From NCBI GenBank assembly GCA_030592025.1, contig JAUUZX010000045.1, positions 1 to 8,204 of the forward strand: DNA of 8,204 nucleotides, written 5' to 3'. Positions 1 to 5,569 of the stretch are shown piece after piece (the first letter of the stretch is position 1; every line of letters begins with the position of its first letter). Below the pieces are notes generated by a model. The model saw only the letters and a program-made list of their open reading frames with translations. It was not told the DNA's origin and searched no databases. This DNA comes from a bacterium (GTDB lineage: Bacteria > Krumholzibacteriota > Krumholzibacteria > LZORAL124-64-63). Made by a program: the position numbers and the translations under genes.

Positions 1-1013
1 CGGTCGGGATGCCGCAGGTAGAACAGGCCGATGTCCTTCAGTTCGTAGCGCGCCGTCGTTTCGAAGAGCGGGATGCCCTGATGCCAGGCGTTCTTGCCCA
101 TGTGTTCGACGAGCTCCGGTTCCAGGCCGAACTCGGCGAGATCCGCCTCCGGGTCCGGTGAGGCGACGAGGATCGAGTTGAAGAGCGTGTCCCACTTCAC
201 CGGTTCCCGGTAGTAGTCGGGGATCTGCAGGTACAGGCCCGCGACGACCCCCAGCGACACAACCGTGAGGATCACCTTTAGCCGGCGCAACCGCGGCCGG
301 GGGACGGCGACGTGCAGCAGGTGGGGAGCCGCCAGCAAGGGCAGGGCCAGCCAGTAGTTCTGGACCTTGGAGGCCGCGAAGAGGAGGACGCAGATGTACA
401 GCAGCACCGTCCGCCAGGGGGAGTTGTAGCGGGCCCGGACCGTGCGCAGCAGGAGCCCCAGGCTGATGGCGAAGAACACGATGGAGGCGCTCTCGGCGTA
501 GAACGAGTTGAAGAAGATGACGTAGGGCGCGTCGGCCGCCGCCAGCAGCAGGCACACCGCCGTGAGCCAGCGGACACGGCGCTCGAAGGTCTGGAGCGCG
601 GCGAGGATCAGGTACATGCCCACGAGATAGAAGACGGCGTGGACACCGCCGATGACCCGGATGTCGAAGATCTCGTCGTTGGCGAAGACCTTCTCGACCA
701 GAACGGCCAACCCGGCCAGGAGCAGCTCCGACGAGTAGAGCTCCACCTCCCCGGGCTCCACCCACTCGTAGGTGGGGTCGACGAAGTACCAGTACTCCCA
801 GGCCTCGGGATCCGTGTTGTGGGTCAGGCCGAGGGGCGTGATGACGCGGGTGAAGTCGCCGTTGTCGGCGTAGCCCACGATGGGCGGGATCATGACCTGG
901 TAGAAGATGAGCGCAGTCATGAGGACGAGGACCGTCCAGGACACCACATCGAGGCGCCAGCCGACGTCCGGTCGCACCCTGCCGCTCTCGGTTCCGCTGG
1001 TCGTGATGGTCAT
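1..1013 (-). CDS. WsfD-like polytopic GT-C glycosyltransferase, 3' end off the window
   Basis: The first 337 codons of an integral membrane protein are present; the gene runs off the left edge. The ATG at 1013 is chosen because GGGAG (1020-1024) sits 6 bases upstream and a short cytoplasmic leader precedes the first membrane helix (residues about 24-45). After it come the motif GYADNGDF (47-54, acidic pair D50/D53), more helices around 120-140, 150-168 and 175-190, and the motif FNSFYAES (168-175). Further helices follow near 205-235 and 245-262, then a soluble loop. A DNGD loop followed by a D-x-x-Y...FNSFY-x-E segment is what I recall of WsfD-like hexose transferases. GT-C enzymes take a sugar from a polyprenyl-phosphate donor and use it on the outer face of the inner membrane. 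The gene is divergent from a GtrB-type gene that could make such a donor. The membrane topology is visible; the substrate and exact family are inferred. It could also be another GT39/GT83-like enzyme. Confidence 0.72.
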   Translation of the reverse strand, partial: MTITTSGTESGRVRPDVGWRLDVVSWTVLVLMTALIFYQVMIPPIVGYADNGDFTRVITPLGLTHNTDPEAWEYWYFVDPTYEWVEPGEVELYSSELLLAGLAVLVEKVFANDEIFDIRVIGGVHAVFYLVGMYLILAALQTFERRVRWLTAVCLLLAAADAPYVIFFNSFYAESASIVFFAISLGLLLRTVRARYNSPWRTVLLYICVLLFAASKVQNYWLALPLLAAPHLLHVAVPRPRLRRLKVILTVVSLGVVAGLYLQIPDYYREPVKWDTLFNSILVASPDPEADLAEFGLEPELVEHMGKNAWHQGIPLFETTARYELKDIGLFYLRHPD

Positions 1014-1043
1014 GATCGTCTCCCAGGCTGGGGTCATTGCTCA

Positions 1044-1073
1044 TGGACTATAATGAAAACCTCTTGTTATAAT
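1044..1073 (+). promoter_or_regulatory. sigma70-like promoter for the glycosyltransferase gene
   Basis: TGGACT (1044-1049, 4/6 match to the -35 consensus), an 18-base spacer and a perfect TATAAT (1068-1073) precede the GtrB-type gene. A second perfect TATAAT lies at 1049-1054 but has no clear -35 box. The element stands out as an AT-rich island in GC-rich DNA. Transcription would begin near 1080, about 50 bases before the chosen start codon. The second -10 box sits inside a short inverted repeat (TGTT 1065-1068, AACA 1075-1078). Confidence 0.5.
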
Positions 1074-1076
1074 CAA
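1047..1076 (-). promoter_or_regulatory. opposed sigma70-like promoter for the leftward membrane glycosyltransferase
   Basis: On the minus strand TTGATT (complement of 1071-1076, 4/6), an 18-base spacer and TATAGT (complement of 1047-1052, 5/6) point at the gene that begins at 1013. It overlaps the rightward promoter almost completely, so the two would compete for polymerase or share control. This is a consensus match only. Confidence 0.4.
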
Positions 1077-1130
1077 CACCTATCCGGATCTGTCTGGACA
1101 TGGTTGCGAACCCTTTTCCTGGCGGTGATG

Positions 1131-2591
1131 ATGAACGAGGTGGAGATTTCGATCGTCGTGCCCATGCACAACGAGGCGACCAATCTCGATGCGCTGTTCA
1201 CGCGCCTGGGCGAGGTCCTGGCCGCTACTACCGATCGCCACGAGATCGTCTGCGTGAACGACGGCAGCACCGACGGCACTCTTGAGGCCCTGCTGGCCGC
1301 CCGGGCCGTCGATCCGCGCATCGTCGTGGTCGACCTCTCCCGCAACTTCGGCAAGGAGGTCGCGGTCACTGCCGGTCTCGACCACGCCCGCGGCCAGGCC
1401 GTCATCCCCATCGACGCCGACCTCCAGGATCCTCCCGAACTCATCGCCGACATGGTCGCCCGCTGGCGCGAAGGCTACGAAGTGGTCTACGCCCGTCGCC
1501 GCAGTCGTCGGGGCGAAACCTGGTTCAAGCTGGCCACGGCGGGGTTGTTCTACCGCTTCATCAATCGCTTCTCCGAAGTGCCCATCCCCGACAACTGCGG
1601 CGACTACCGCCTGCTGGACCGCAAGGTGGTCGACGTCGTGCGGGCCATGCCCGAGCGCGTGCGATTCAACAAGGGGCTCTTCGCGTGGGCCGGCTTCAGG
1701 CAGACCACCATCGAGTTTGATCGCGACCCGCGTCTGGCGGGTCAGACCAGCTGGAACTACGTCAAGCTCTGGCGCCTGGCCATCGACGGCATCACGTCGT
1801 TCAGCGCGTTCCCCTTGAAGGTGTGGACCTACGTCGGCGTCGTGGTCGCGTTCCTGTCCTTCGTCTACGGGACGGTGCTCATCCTGCGCACCATCGTCCT
1901 GGGGGTGGACGTGCCGGGCTACGCGTCGCTCATCGTCATCGTTCTCTTCCTTGGAGGCAGCAACCTGATCGGCATCGGCGTCCTCGGCGAGTACATCGGG
2001 CGCATCTTCGACGAGGTGAAGCGGCGTCCCCTCTACGTGCTGCGGGACGTCCACGGCCCCGACACCGACGCAGGAGGTCCGATGTCCGGCACGCCACGGC
2101 GGCGGTGGAGGATCGACACTGGTGGTTCGTCGGCCGTCGCCGCATCGTCGAGCACTGGCTGGGTCGCTTGCCCGCCCGGGACCACCGGCGCATCCTCGAG
2201 ATCGGTTGCGGCAGCGGCGGCAACCTGGACATGCTCGCCCGCTACGGTACCGTCGACGCCGTCGACACCGAGGAAACCTCCCTGGCCTACGCCCGCGAGC
2301 GGGGCTGCGCCACGGTCCAGCAGGGACGTCTGCCCGCGGACCTGCCCTTTGCCGACGAGAGCTTCGATCTGGTCGTCATGCTGGATGTCCTGGAGCACGT
2401 GGACGATGACGCGGCCTCCCTGCGCACGGCCCGCGCCCTGCTGCGACCCGGCGGCACCCTGCTGGTCACCGTGCCTGCCCACCGCTTCCTGTGGAGCGCC
2501 CACGACGAGGCCCACGACCACAAACGCCGCTACGGTCGGGCCGAGTTGGGGGAGCGCGCGAGGGCTGCCGGCTTTTCCATCCGCTACCTGA
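1131..2591 (+). CDS. GtrB-type polyprenyl-phosphate glycosyltransferase (GT2), with an out-of-frame C-terminal tail
   Basis: This is a DPM1/GtrB-like enzyme that moves a sugar from a nucleotide donor to undecaprenyl phosphate on the cytoplasmic face of the inner membrane. Visible features from M1 (1131) are the GT-A start ISIVVPMHNE (6-15), VNDGSTDGT (42-50), the DxD metal site D95-A-D97 in DADLQDPPE, and a DYRLLDRKV segment. Two C-terminal helices follow (about 226-252 and 263-290), then GEYIGRIFDE and RRPLYVL, where this family normally ends. Genuine coding ends near 2081 (317 residues, the usual length). No stop follows: the frame stays open to TGA 2589-2591, giving a 486-residue reading whose last ~165 residues are an Arg/Pro/Ser-rich shadow of the methyltransferase gene. 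The start at 1131 (or 1128) places the first beta strand normally. GGCGG (1121-1125) is a weak Shine-Dalgarno 5 bases upstream. An in-frame ATG at 1053 would add 26 residues but lies before the likely transcription start. The enzyme family is secure; the sugar is unknown. Confidence 0.85.
   Translation: MNEVEISIVVPMHNEATNLDALFTRLGEVLAATTDRHEIVCVNDGSTDGTLEALLAARAVDPRIVVVDLSRNFGKEVAVTAGLDHARGQAVIPIDADLQDPPELIADMVARWREGYEVVYARRRSRRGETWFKLATAGLFYRFINRFSEVPIPDNCGDYRLLDRKVVDVVRAMPERVRFNKGLFAWAGFRQTTIEFDRDPRLAGQTSWNYVKLWRLAIDGITSFSAFPLKVWTYVGVVVAFLSFVYGTVLILRTIVLGVDVPGYASLIVIVLFLGGSNLIGIGVLGEYIGRIFDEVKRRPLYVLRDVHGPDTDAGGPMSGTPRRRWRIDTGGSSAVAASSSTGWVACPPGTTGASSRSVAAAAATWTCSPATVPSTPSTPRKPPWPTPASGAAPRSSRDVCPRTCPLPTRASIWSSCWMSWSTWTMTRPPCARPAPCCDPAAPCWSPCLPTASCGAPTTRPTTTNAATVGPSWGSARGLPAFPSAT
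2072..2084 (+). promoter_or_regulatory. strong Shine-Dalgarno and ATG whose frame does not match the downstream gene
   Basis: AGGAGG (2072-2077) is followed after 4 bases by ATG (2082-2084), a textbook start at the place where the methyltransferase gene should begin. This ATG is in the frame of the upstream glycosyltransferase, not of the methyltransferase, and reads an Arg/Ser-rich sequence. Adding one base between about 2085 and 2104, for example a C in the CC at 2094-2095, would give MSGTPTAAVEDRHWWF, a normal start for this methyltransferase type. It may alternatively be a chance product of Gly-Gly codons in a linker. Confidence 0.5.
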
Positions 2592-2797
2592 GCCACTTCA
2601 ACGCGCTGCTCTTTCCTCCGGTGGCGCTGGTGCGTCTGCTCACCCGTGGCCGGACCGGGAGCACGGGCCTGGATGTCCCGCCGGCGCCCCTCAACGAACT
2701 GCTGGCGGGGCTGCTCGGGGCGGAGCGCCGCCTCATGCCCCAGATGACCCTGCCCTTCGGCGTGTCACTCCTGCTGGTCGGCCACCGCGATGGATGA
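2105..2797 (+). CDS. class I SAM-dependent methyltransferase, 5' end disrupted by an apparent frameshift
   Basis: This encodes a Rossmann-fold methyltransferase of the type often linked to GT2 and GtrA genes. Counting from GTG 2105 (230 residues), it starts VEDRHWWFVGRRRIV. It has SAM motif I EIGCGSGG (32-39), an acidic residue after strand 2 (VDAVD), then FDLVVMLDVLEHV and LLRPGGTLLVTVPA, and FLWSAHDEAHDHKRRY, a signature I recall from this family. Its C-terminal part has a hydrophobic stretch (FNALLFPPVALVRLL). The GTG is only the first plausible initiator in frame: it has no Shine-Dalgarno, and the strong ribosome site with ATG 2082 is in the other frame. The frame is open back to 1823, so a -1 shift or a fused GT-methyltransferase protein cannot be excluded. 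Its TGA overlaps the GtrA start by 8 bases, implying translational coupling. It may methylate a sugar or lipid-linked glycan; the substrate is unknown. Confidence 0.8.
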   Translation: MEDRHWWFVGRRRIVEHWLGRLPARDHRRILEIGCGSGGNLDMLARYGTVDAVDTEETSLAYARERGCATVQQGRLPADLPFADESFDLVVMLDVLEHVDDDAASLRTARALLRPGGTLLVTVPAHRFLWSAHDEAHDHKRRYGRAELGERARAAGFSIRYLSHFNALLFPPVALVRLLTRGRTGSTGLDVPPAPLNELLAGLLGAERRLMPQMTLPFGVSLLLVGHRDG

Positions 2798-3173
2798 AAC
2801 CCGCGTCACGGTCTTCCGGTTCGGCGTGGTGGGCCTGCTGGCCACGGGCGTCCACGTGGCGGTCTTCATCGCCCTGACCGACGGCCTGGGACTGGACGCG
2901 ACCCTCGCCACCCTGCCGGCCTTCCTGACGGCCCTGGCCGTGTCCTACCTGGCCAACCACTCCTGGACCTTCGGCGCCCGGGGCGGCCATCGCCGCAGTT
3001 TCGGCCGGTACGTGGTCGTGGCCCTGGTGGGCGCCGGCCTGAACATGGCCATCATGCGCACGGCCACGGCGGGGCTGGGCTGGCACAAGAACTGGGGGCT
3101 GTTGGCGGTGCTCGCCATCGTGCCCGCGGTTTCCTACCTGGGCAACCGCTACTGGAGTTTTCGGCGGGACTGA
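2790..3173 (+). CDS. GtrA-family membrane protein (putative lipid-linked sugar flippase)
   Basis: This is a 127-residue protein of four predicted helices (about 8-28, 36-54, 71-92 and 99-118), the usual length and topology of the GtrA/DPMS-like family. Conserved features are FGVVGLLATGVH in helix 1, SYLANHSWTFG (about 52-62) at the end of helix 2, and its repeat-like counterpart SYLGNRYWSFRR at the C-terminus. Family members are thought to help move undecaprenyl-phosphate-linked sugars across the inner membrane. The gene overlaps the methyltransferase stop by 8 bases and is the last gene of the rightward operon, which fits a GtrB-GtrA pair split by a methyltransferase. Flippase activity is inferred from the family and neighbours. 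Confidence 0.88.
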   Translation: MDETRVTVFRFGVVGLLATGVHVAVFIALTDGLGLDATLATLPAFLTALAVSYLANHSWTFGARGGHRRSFGRYVVVALVGAGLNMAIMRTATAGLGWHKNWGLLAVLAIVPAVSYLGNRYWSFRRD

Positions 3174-3202
3174 GCGGTGAACGTCGGCTGTTCCCGTCCC
3201 GC
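3164..3202. terminator. candidate bidirectional hairpin between convergent genes
   Basis: A perfect 7-base inverted repeat, GCGGGAC (3164-3170) and GTCCCGC (3196-3202), brackets the 28-base gap between the ends of the GtrA gene and the leftward deacylase-like gene. The loop is long (25 bases) and neither side is followed by a T tract, so it is not a typical intrinsic terminator. It may only slow polymerase or protect mRNA ends. Confidence 0.25.
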
Positions 3203-4383
3203 TACAGATCGCCCACGAACCCGATGTTGTACTCCAGGTTGTCGGCGCTGCCGAGTTCGTGGAAGCGCACGTTCAACCCGCAGAACCAGTTGTCGTAGAC
3301 GAACTGCTTCAGCCCCACCCGCTGGTGGAACCGCGGCAGCCGTCCTTCGACGTCATTGCGTAGGAAAATGTACCCCAACTGCAACAGGAAATGCGTCCGG
3401 TTGACCACGTGCTCGTAGCCGGCGAAGGCGGCCAGGTCGAACTTGTCCCACTCGCTCGAGTCGGCGTTCTGCCCCCGGTTGTAGGCCTCTATCTCGATCA
3501 GGGCGGGCACGCTCTGGTCGTAGGTGAGATCCAGCCCGAAGCAGTAGCGCGACATGGGTGAGAAGCGGCGCCCCATGGCCGTCGTGAAATTGCCCACGAA
3601 GAAATCGCGGTTCAGGTAGGCCACGCGCTGGTCGTGGTCCCGGATATCCAGGTTCAGGTTGCGGATGCCGCCCGAGCCCGTGAAGGTCAGATCCCAGGAC
3701 CCATCGTATTCGTCGACCGGGCGACGCCCGGGCACCGGCGACGGGTCCTTCAGTTCGTGCTTCACGAACACGACAGGCCCCGTGACGTTCAACCCGTGGT
3801 TGGGCCGTTGGGTGCCGCCGTTGGAGAAGTGGGTGGCGCTGAAGCCCCCGATGAGCGCCCAGCGTCGGGCCAGACGGTACTCGACGTTCAACCCCCCCTC
3901 GATGTGCACGGATCGACCGGCCCCGATGGCGATGTTGTTGGGGTTGTCCACGGGGTCGTAGGACTCCCAGTTGTCGGTCACGCCGAAGGCCAGGTCGAAG
4001 TTGAACTGCCAGCGGTCATGCCGGCTCAGGGGCCAGACGAAGAACCCGTACAGGCTCGTGGGCTTGCCCAACTCCTCGTCGTTGAAGAAATCCGCGCCGT
4101 AGAGGCCGACGCCGTAGGACGGGAAGTTGTACAGGTGGTGCCAGTCCTTGCTGCCGTCGGTCTGCCAGCCCAGGTCCAGGCGGACCGAATGGAACTGGTC
4201 GATGGGTTCGCCGGTGTTGTTCTCGCCCTTGACGAAGGCGTTGGACGGCAGGACGGCCCCCCATTGGTAGGCCCCCCGCAGATAGGGAGTCGTTCCGCCC
4301 GCGCTGGACGTGTCGTCCCCGGCGAGAGCAATGGCGGGCAACAGGGCCAGCAGTGTGACGGCCGACAACAAGTTCCAACGCAT
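3202..4383 (-). CDS. secreted acyloxyacyl hydrolase / PagL-like lipid A deacylase family barrel
   Basis: This encodes a 393-residue outer-membrane beta-barrel protein. The start at 4383 is preferred over an in-frame ATG at 4431 because it opens a clean Sec signal peptide (MRWNLL...ALA, cleavage near residue 21). The key motif is THFSNGGTQRPNHGLN (184-199), matching the PagL signature in which His and Ser act with a Glu 12 residues after the Ser. Here H185 and S187 are present, N188 fits the oxyanion-hole Asn, but the Glu position is N199. The upstream segment (GKPTSLYGFFVWPLSR, then DPVDNPNNIAIGAG) resembles the long Bacteroidetes-type members I recall. About 190 further residues of alternating aromatic/polar strands follow the motif, far longer than PagL itself (about 150 mature residues). 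The family removes acyl chains from lipid A in the outer membrane; activity here is uncertain because of N199. The gene stands alone on this strand. No convincing -35/-10 pair was found upstream, only TATGAT (complement of 4440-4445). Confidence 0.72.
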   Translation of the reverse strand: MRWNLLSAVTLLALLPAIALAGDDTSSAGGTTPYLRGAYQWGAVLPSNAFVKGENNTGEPIDQFHSVRLDLGWQTDGSKDWHHLYNFPSYGVGLYGADFFNDEELGKPTSLYGFFVWPLSRHDRWQFNFDLAFGVTDNWESYDPVDNPNNIAIGAGRSVHIEGGLNVEYRLARRWALIGGFSATHFSNGGTQRPNHGLNVTGPVVFVKHELKDPSPVPGRRPVDEYDGSWDLTFTGSGGIRNLNLDIRDHDQRVAYLNRDFFVGNFTTAMGRRFSPMSRYCFGLDLTYDQSVPALIEIEAYNRGQNADSSEWDKFDLAAFAGYEHVVNRTHFLLQLGYIFLRNDVEGRLPRFHQRVGLKQFVYDNWFCGLNVRFHELGSADNLEYNIGFVGDL

Positions 4384-4490
4384 GACCTGATCCCCCAAGC
4401 GGTTGACGGTGTATTGAACGACGCAGGCCACGGCACCATATCATATCAACTGCGGGTTCGACCAATGGCCTTACGCACGGTCCCGCGGTC

Positions 4491-4519
4491 TTGTGACGTC
4501 CCGTCGCCACTGGTAGAAT
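4491..4519 (+). promoter_or_regulatory. sigma70-like promoter upstream of the outer-membrane transporter gene
   Basis: TTGTGA (4491-4496, 4/6), a spacer of exactly 17 bases and TAGAAT (4514-4519, 5/6) lie in the 183-base divergent gap, about 40 bases before the ATG at 4567. The rest of this gap (4384-4490) holds only an AT-rich patch, CATATCATATCA, near 4437-4448 that could belong to the leftward gene. Confidence 0.55.
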
Positions 4520-4566
4520 GGCACCGCTCACCCACGTCACTTCCCGTTGCGACAGGACGGTTTCCG

Positions 4567-5484
4567 ATGACCTTCCGACCACCGCCCCGCCTGCTGATGG
4601 CGATCGTTTTCCTGTGTGTGGCCACCACGGCTTTCGGCCAGGACCTCGAGCCGCGTTCCTTCTCCCAGGCGCCGGTGGGCATGAGCTTCGCCGTGGTCGC
4701 GCTCGGCTACGCCGAGGGTGACATGTTCTTCGACCAGGCCACGACCCTGGAGGACGTCACCGGCGAGATCACCAGCGTGGCGGCTGCCTACGTGCGCACC
4801 CTGGACATCTTCGGCGCTTCGGCCAAGGTCTCGGCAGCGGTGCCTGTCCTGTGGGGTGACTGGGAGGGCCGGTACCAGGGGGAGCGGGCGAGCGCAAGTC
4901 GGCGTGGCGTCGCCGACCCCCAGTTCGAACTCTCGGTGAACTTCGTCGGTGCGCCAGCCATGAAGATGAGCGAGTTGCGGGGCTACGCCCAGAAATGGAT
5001 CGCGGGCGCGAGCATGAAGGTGTCCGTGCCGGTGGGCCAGTACTACCCAGAAAAGCTGATCAACCTGGGTGCCAATCGCTGGGCGTTCCGGCCGCGGCTG
5101 GGCGTGTCCCGCAAGGCGGGTCCCTTGACCCTCGAGGCCATGGGCAGCGTGTGGCTGTACGCGGACAATACCGACTTCTTTGGCGGCACATTGCTGGAGC
5201 AGGAACCCTTGTGGGCCATGCAGTTCAATGGCGTCTATCAGTTGCCGTCTCGGATCTGGTTCGGGCTGGGGGCCGGGCTTTCCCGCGGTGGCCAGGTCAT
5301 GGCCAACGGCGTGAAATCCGATACATACAGGAAGAGCACGCGCTGGGCTGCCATCGTTTCCGTGCCCCTGGGTCCGTGGCATGGCGTGAAGCTCATCTAC
5401 ATCAACGGCCTGCGTACGCGGGTGGGTTCGGACCTCGACCAGATCAGCCTGGCCTGGTCGATGCATTGGGGAGCGGAAGGCTAA
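4567..5484 (+). CDS. outer-membrane protein of the MetA-pathway 'transporter' family
   Basis: This is a 305-residue exported protein. The N-terminus has a Sec signal peptide (hydrophobic 9-22, cleavage around 24-25, AFG/Q) and no lipobox. The mature part alternates aromatic and small residues in amphipathic strands, and opens with RSFSQAPVGMSF (31-42) and GYAEGDMFFD. Later blocks include VSVPVGQYYPEKLINLGANR (about 155-174), which I recognise from proteins named 'transporter' in the family annotated as 'putative MetA-pathway of phenol degradation' (PF13557). Members are thought to be outer-membrane channels for hydrophobic or aromatic compounds; the name comes from one catabolic locus and does not prove phenol transport here. 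The start is supported by AGGA (4554-4557) 9 bases upstream and by the signal peptide; the longer open frame to 3634 is a shadow of the opposite gene. The arylsulfatase follows after 85 bases on the same strand, an association I have seen for this family, suggesting uptake of a sulfatase substrate or product. Confidence 0.75.
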   Translation: MTFRPPPRLLMAIVFLCVATTAFGQDLEPRSFSQAPVGMSFAVVALGYAEGDMFFDQATTLEDVTGEITSVAAAYVRTLDIFGASAKVSAAVPVLWGDWEGRYQGERASASRRGVADPQFELSVNFVGAPAMKMSELRGYAQKWIAGASMKVSVPVGQYYPEKLINLGANRWAFRPRLGVSRKAGPLTLEAMGSVWLYADNTDFFGGTLLEQEPLWAMQFNGVYQLPSRIWFGLGAGLSRGGQVMANGVKSDTYRKSTRWAAIVSVPLGPWHGVKLIYINGLRTRVGSDLDQISLAWSMHWGAEG

Positions 5485-5513
5485 GTGACACTCAATCCGG
5501 AATACTGTAGAGT
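5485..5513 (+). promoter_or_regulatory. candidate promoter for the arylsulfatase gene
   Basis: GTGACA (5485-5490, 5/6 to -35), a 17-base spacer and TAGAGT (5508-5513, 4/6 to -10) begin directly after the stop codon of the transporter gene. A 6-base inverted repeat (ACACTC 5488-5493, GAGTGT 5510-5515) straddles the spacer and could be an operator. The sulfatase may therefore be transcribed on its own as well as by read-through. Confidence 0.38.
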
Positions 5514-5569
5514 GTATGGGGCGTGAAGATCGCGTCTATTCGAGCAATTGGTTTCAAAGGGGGAGAACC

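Noticed and set aside
278..577. Minus-strand open frame of 99 residues
   Set aside because: Its Cys/Arg/Ser/Pro-rich composition shows it is a shifted-frame shadow within the polytopic membrane protein read in another minus-strand frame from 1013.
312..1127. Long plus-strand open frame running into the glycosyltransferase
   Set aside because: It is rich in Asp, Glu, Gln, Arg and Val and is the antisense shadow of the leftward membrane protein, whose own frame gives clear helices and conserved motifs. The glycosyltransferase fold begins at 1131.
1080..2054. Long minus-strand open frame opposite the glycosyltransferase
   Set aside because: It is low-complexity, rich in Asp, His, Val and Gly, as expected for the antisense of GC-rich codons, with no domain signal; the plus strand shows conserved GT2 motifs.
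2045..2117. Programmed -1 ribosomal frameshifting between glycosyltransferase and methyltransferase
   Set aside because: The direction (-1) would fit, but no slippery heptamer of the X-XXY-YYZ type or long A/T run was seen in the overlap, so an indel is the simpler reading.
4384..4431. Longer N-terminus for the deacylase-like protein
   Set aside because: The 16 extra residues would precede a complete signal peptide that starts with Met at 4383, which is unlikely for an exported protein.
3634..4566. Upstream extension of the transporter open frame
   Set aside because: It lies antisense to the deacylase-like gene and lacks protein-like features. The signal peptide and ribosome site set the start at 4567.
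4537..5466. Minus-strand open frame opposite the transporter
   Set aside because: It is a His/Gln/Ala/Arg-rich antisense shadow; the plus strand has the signal peptide, promoter and family motifs.
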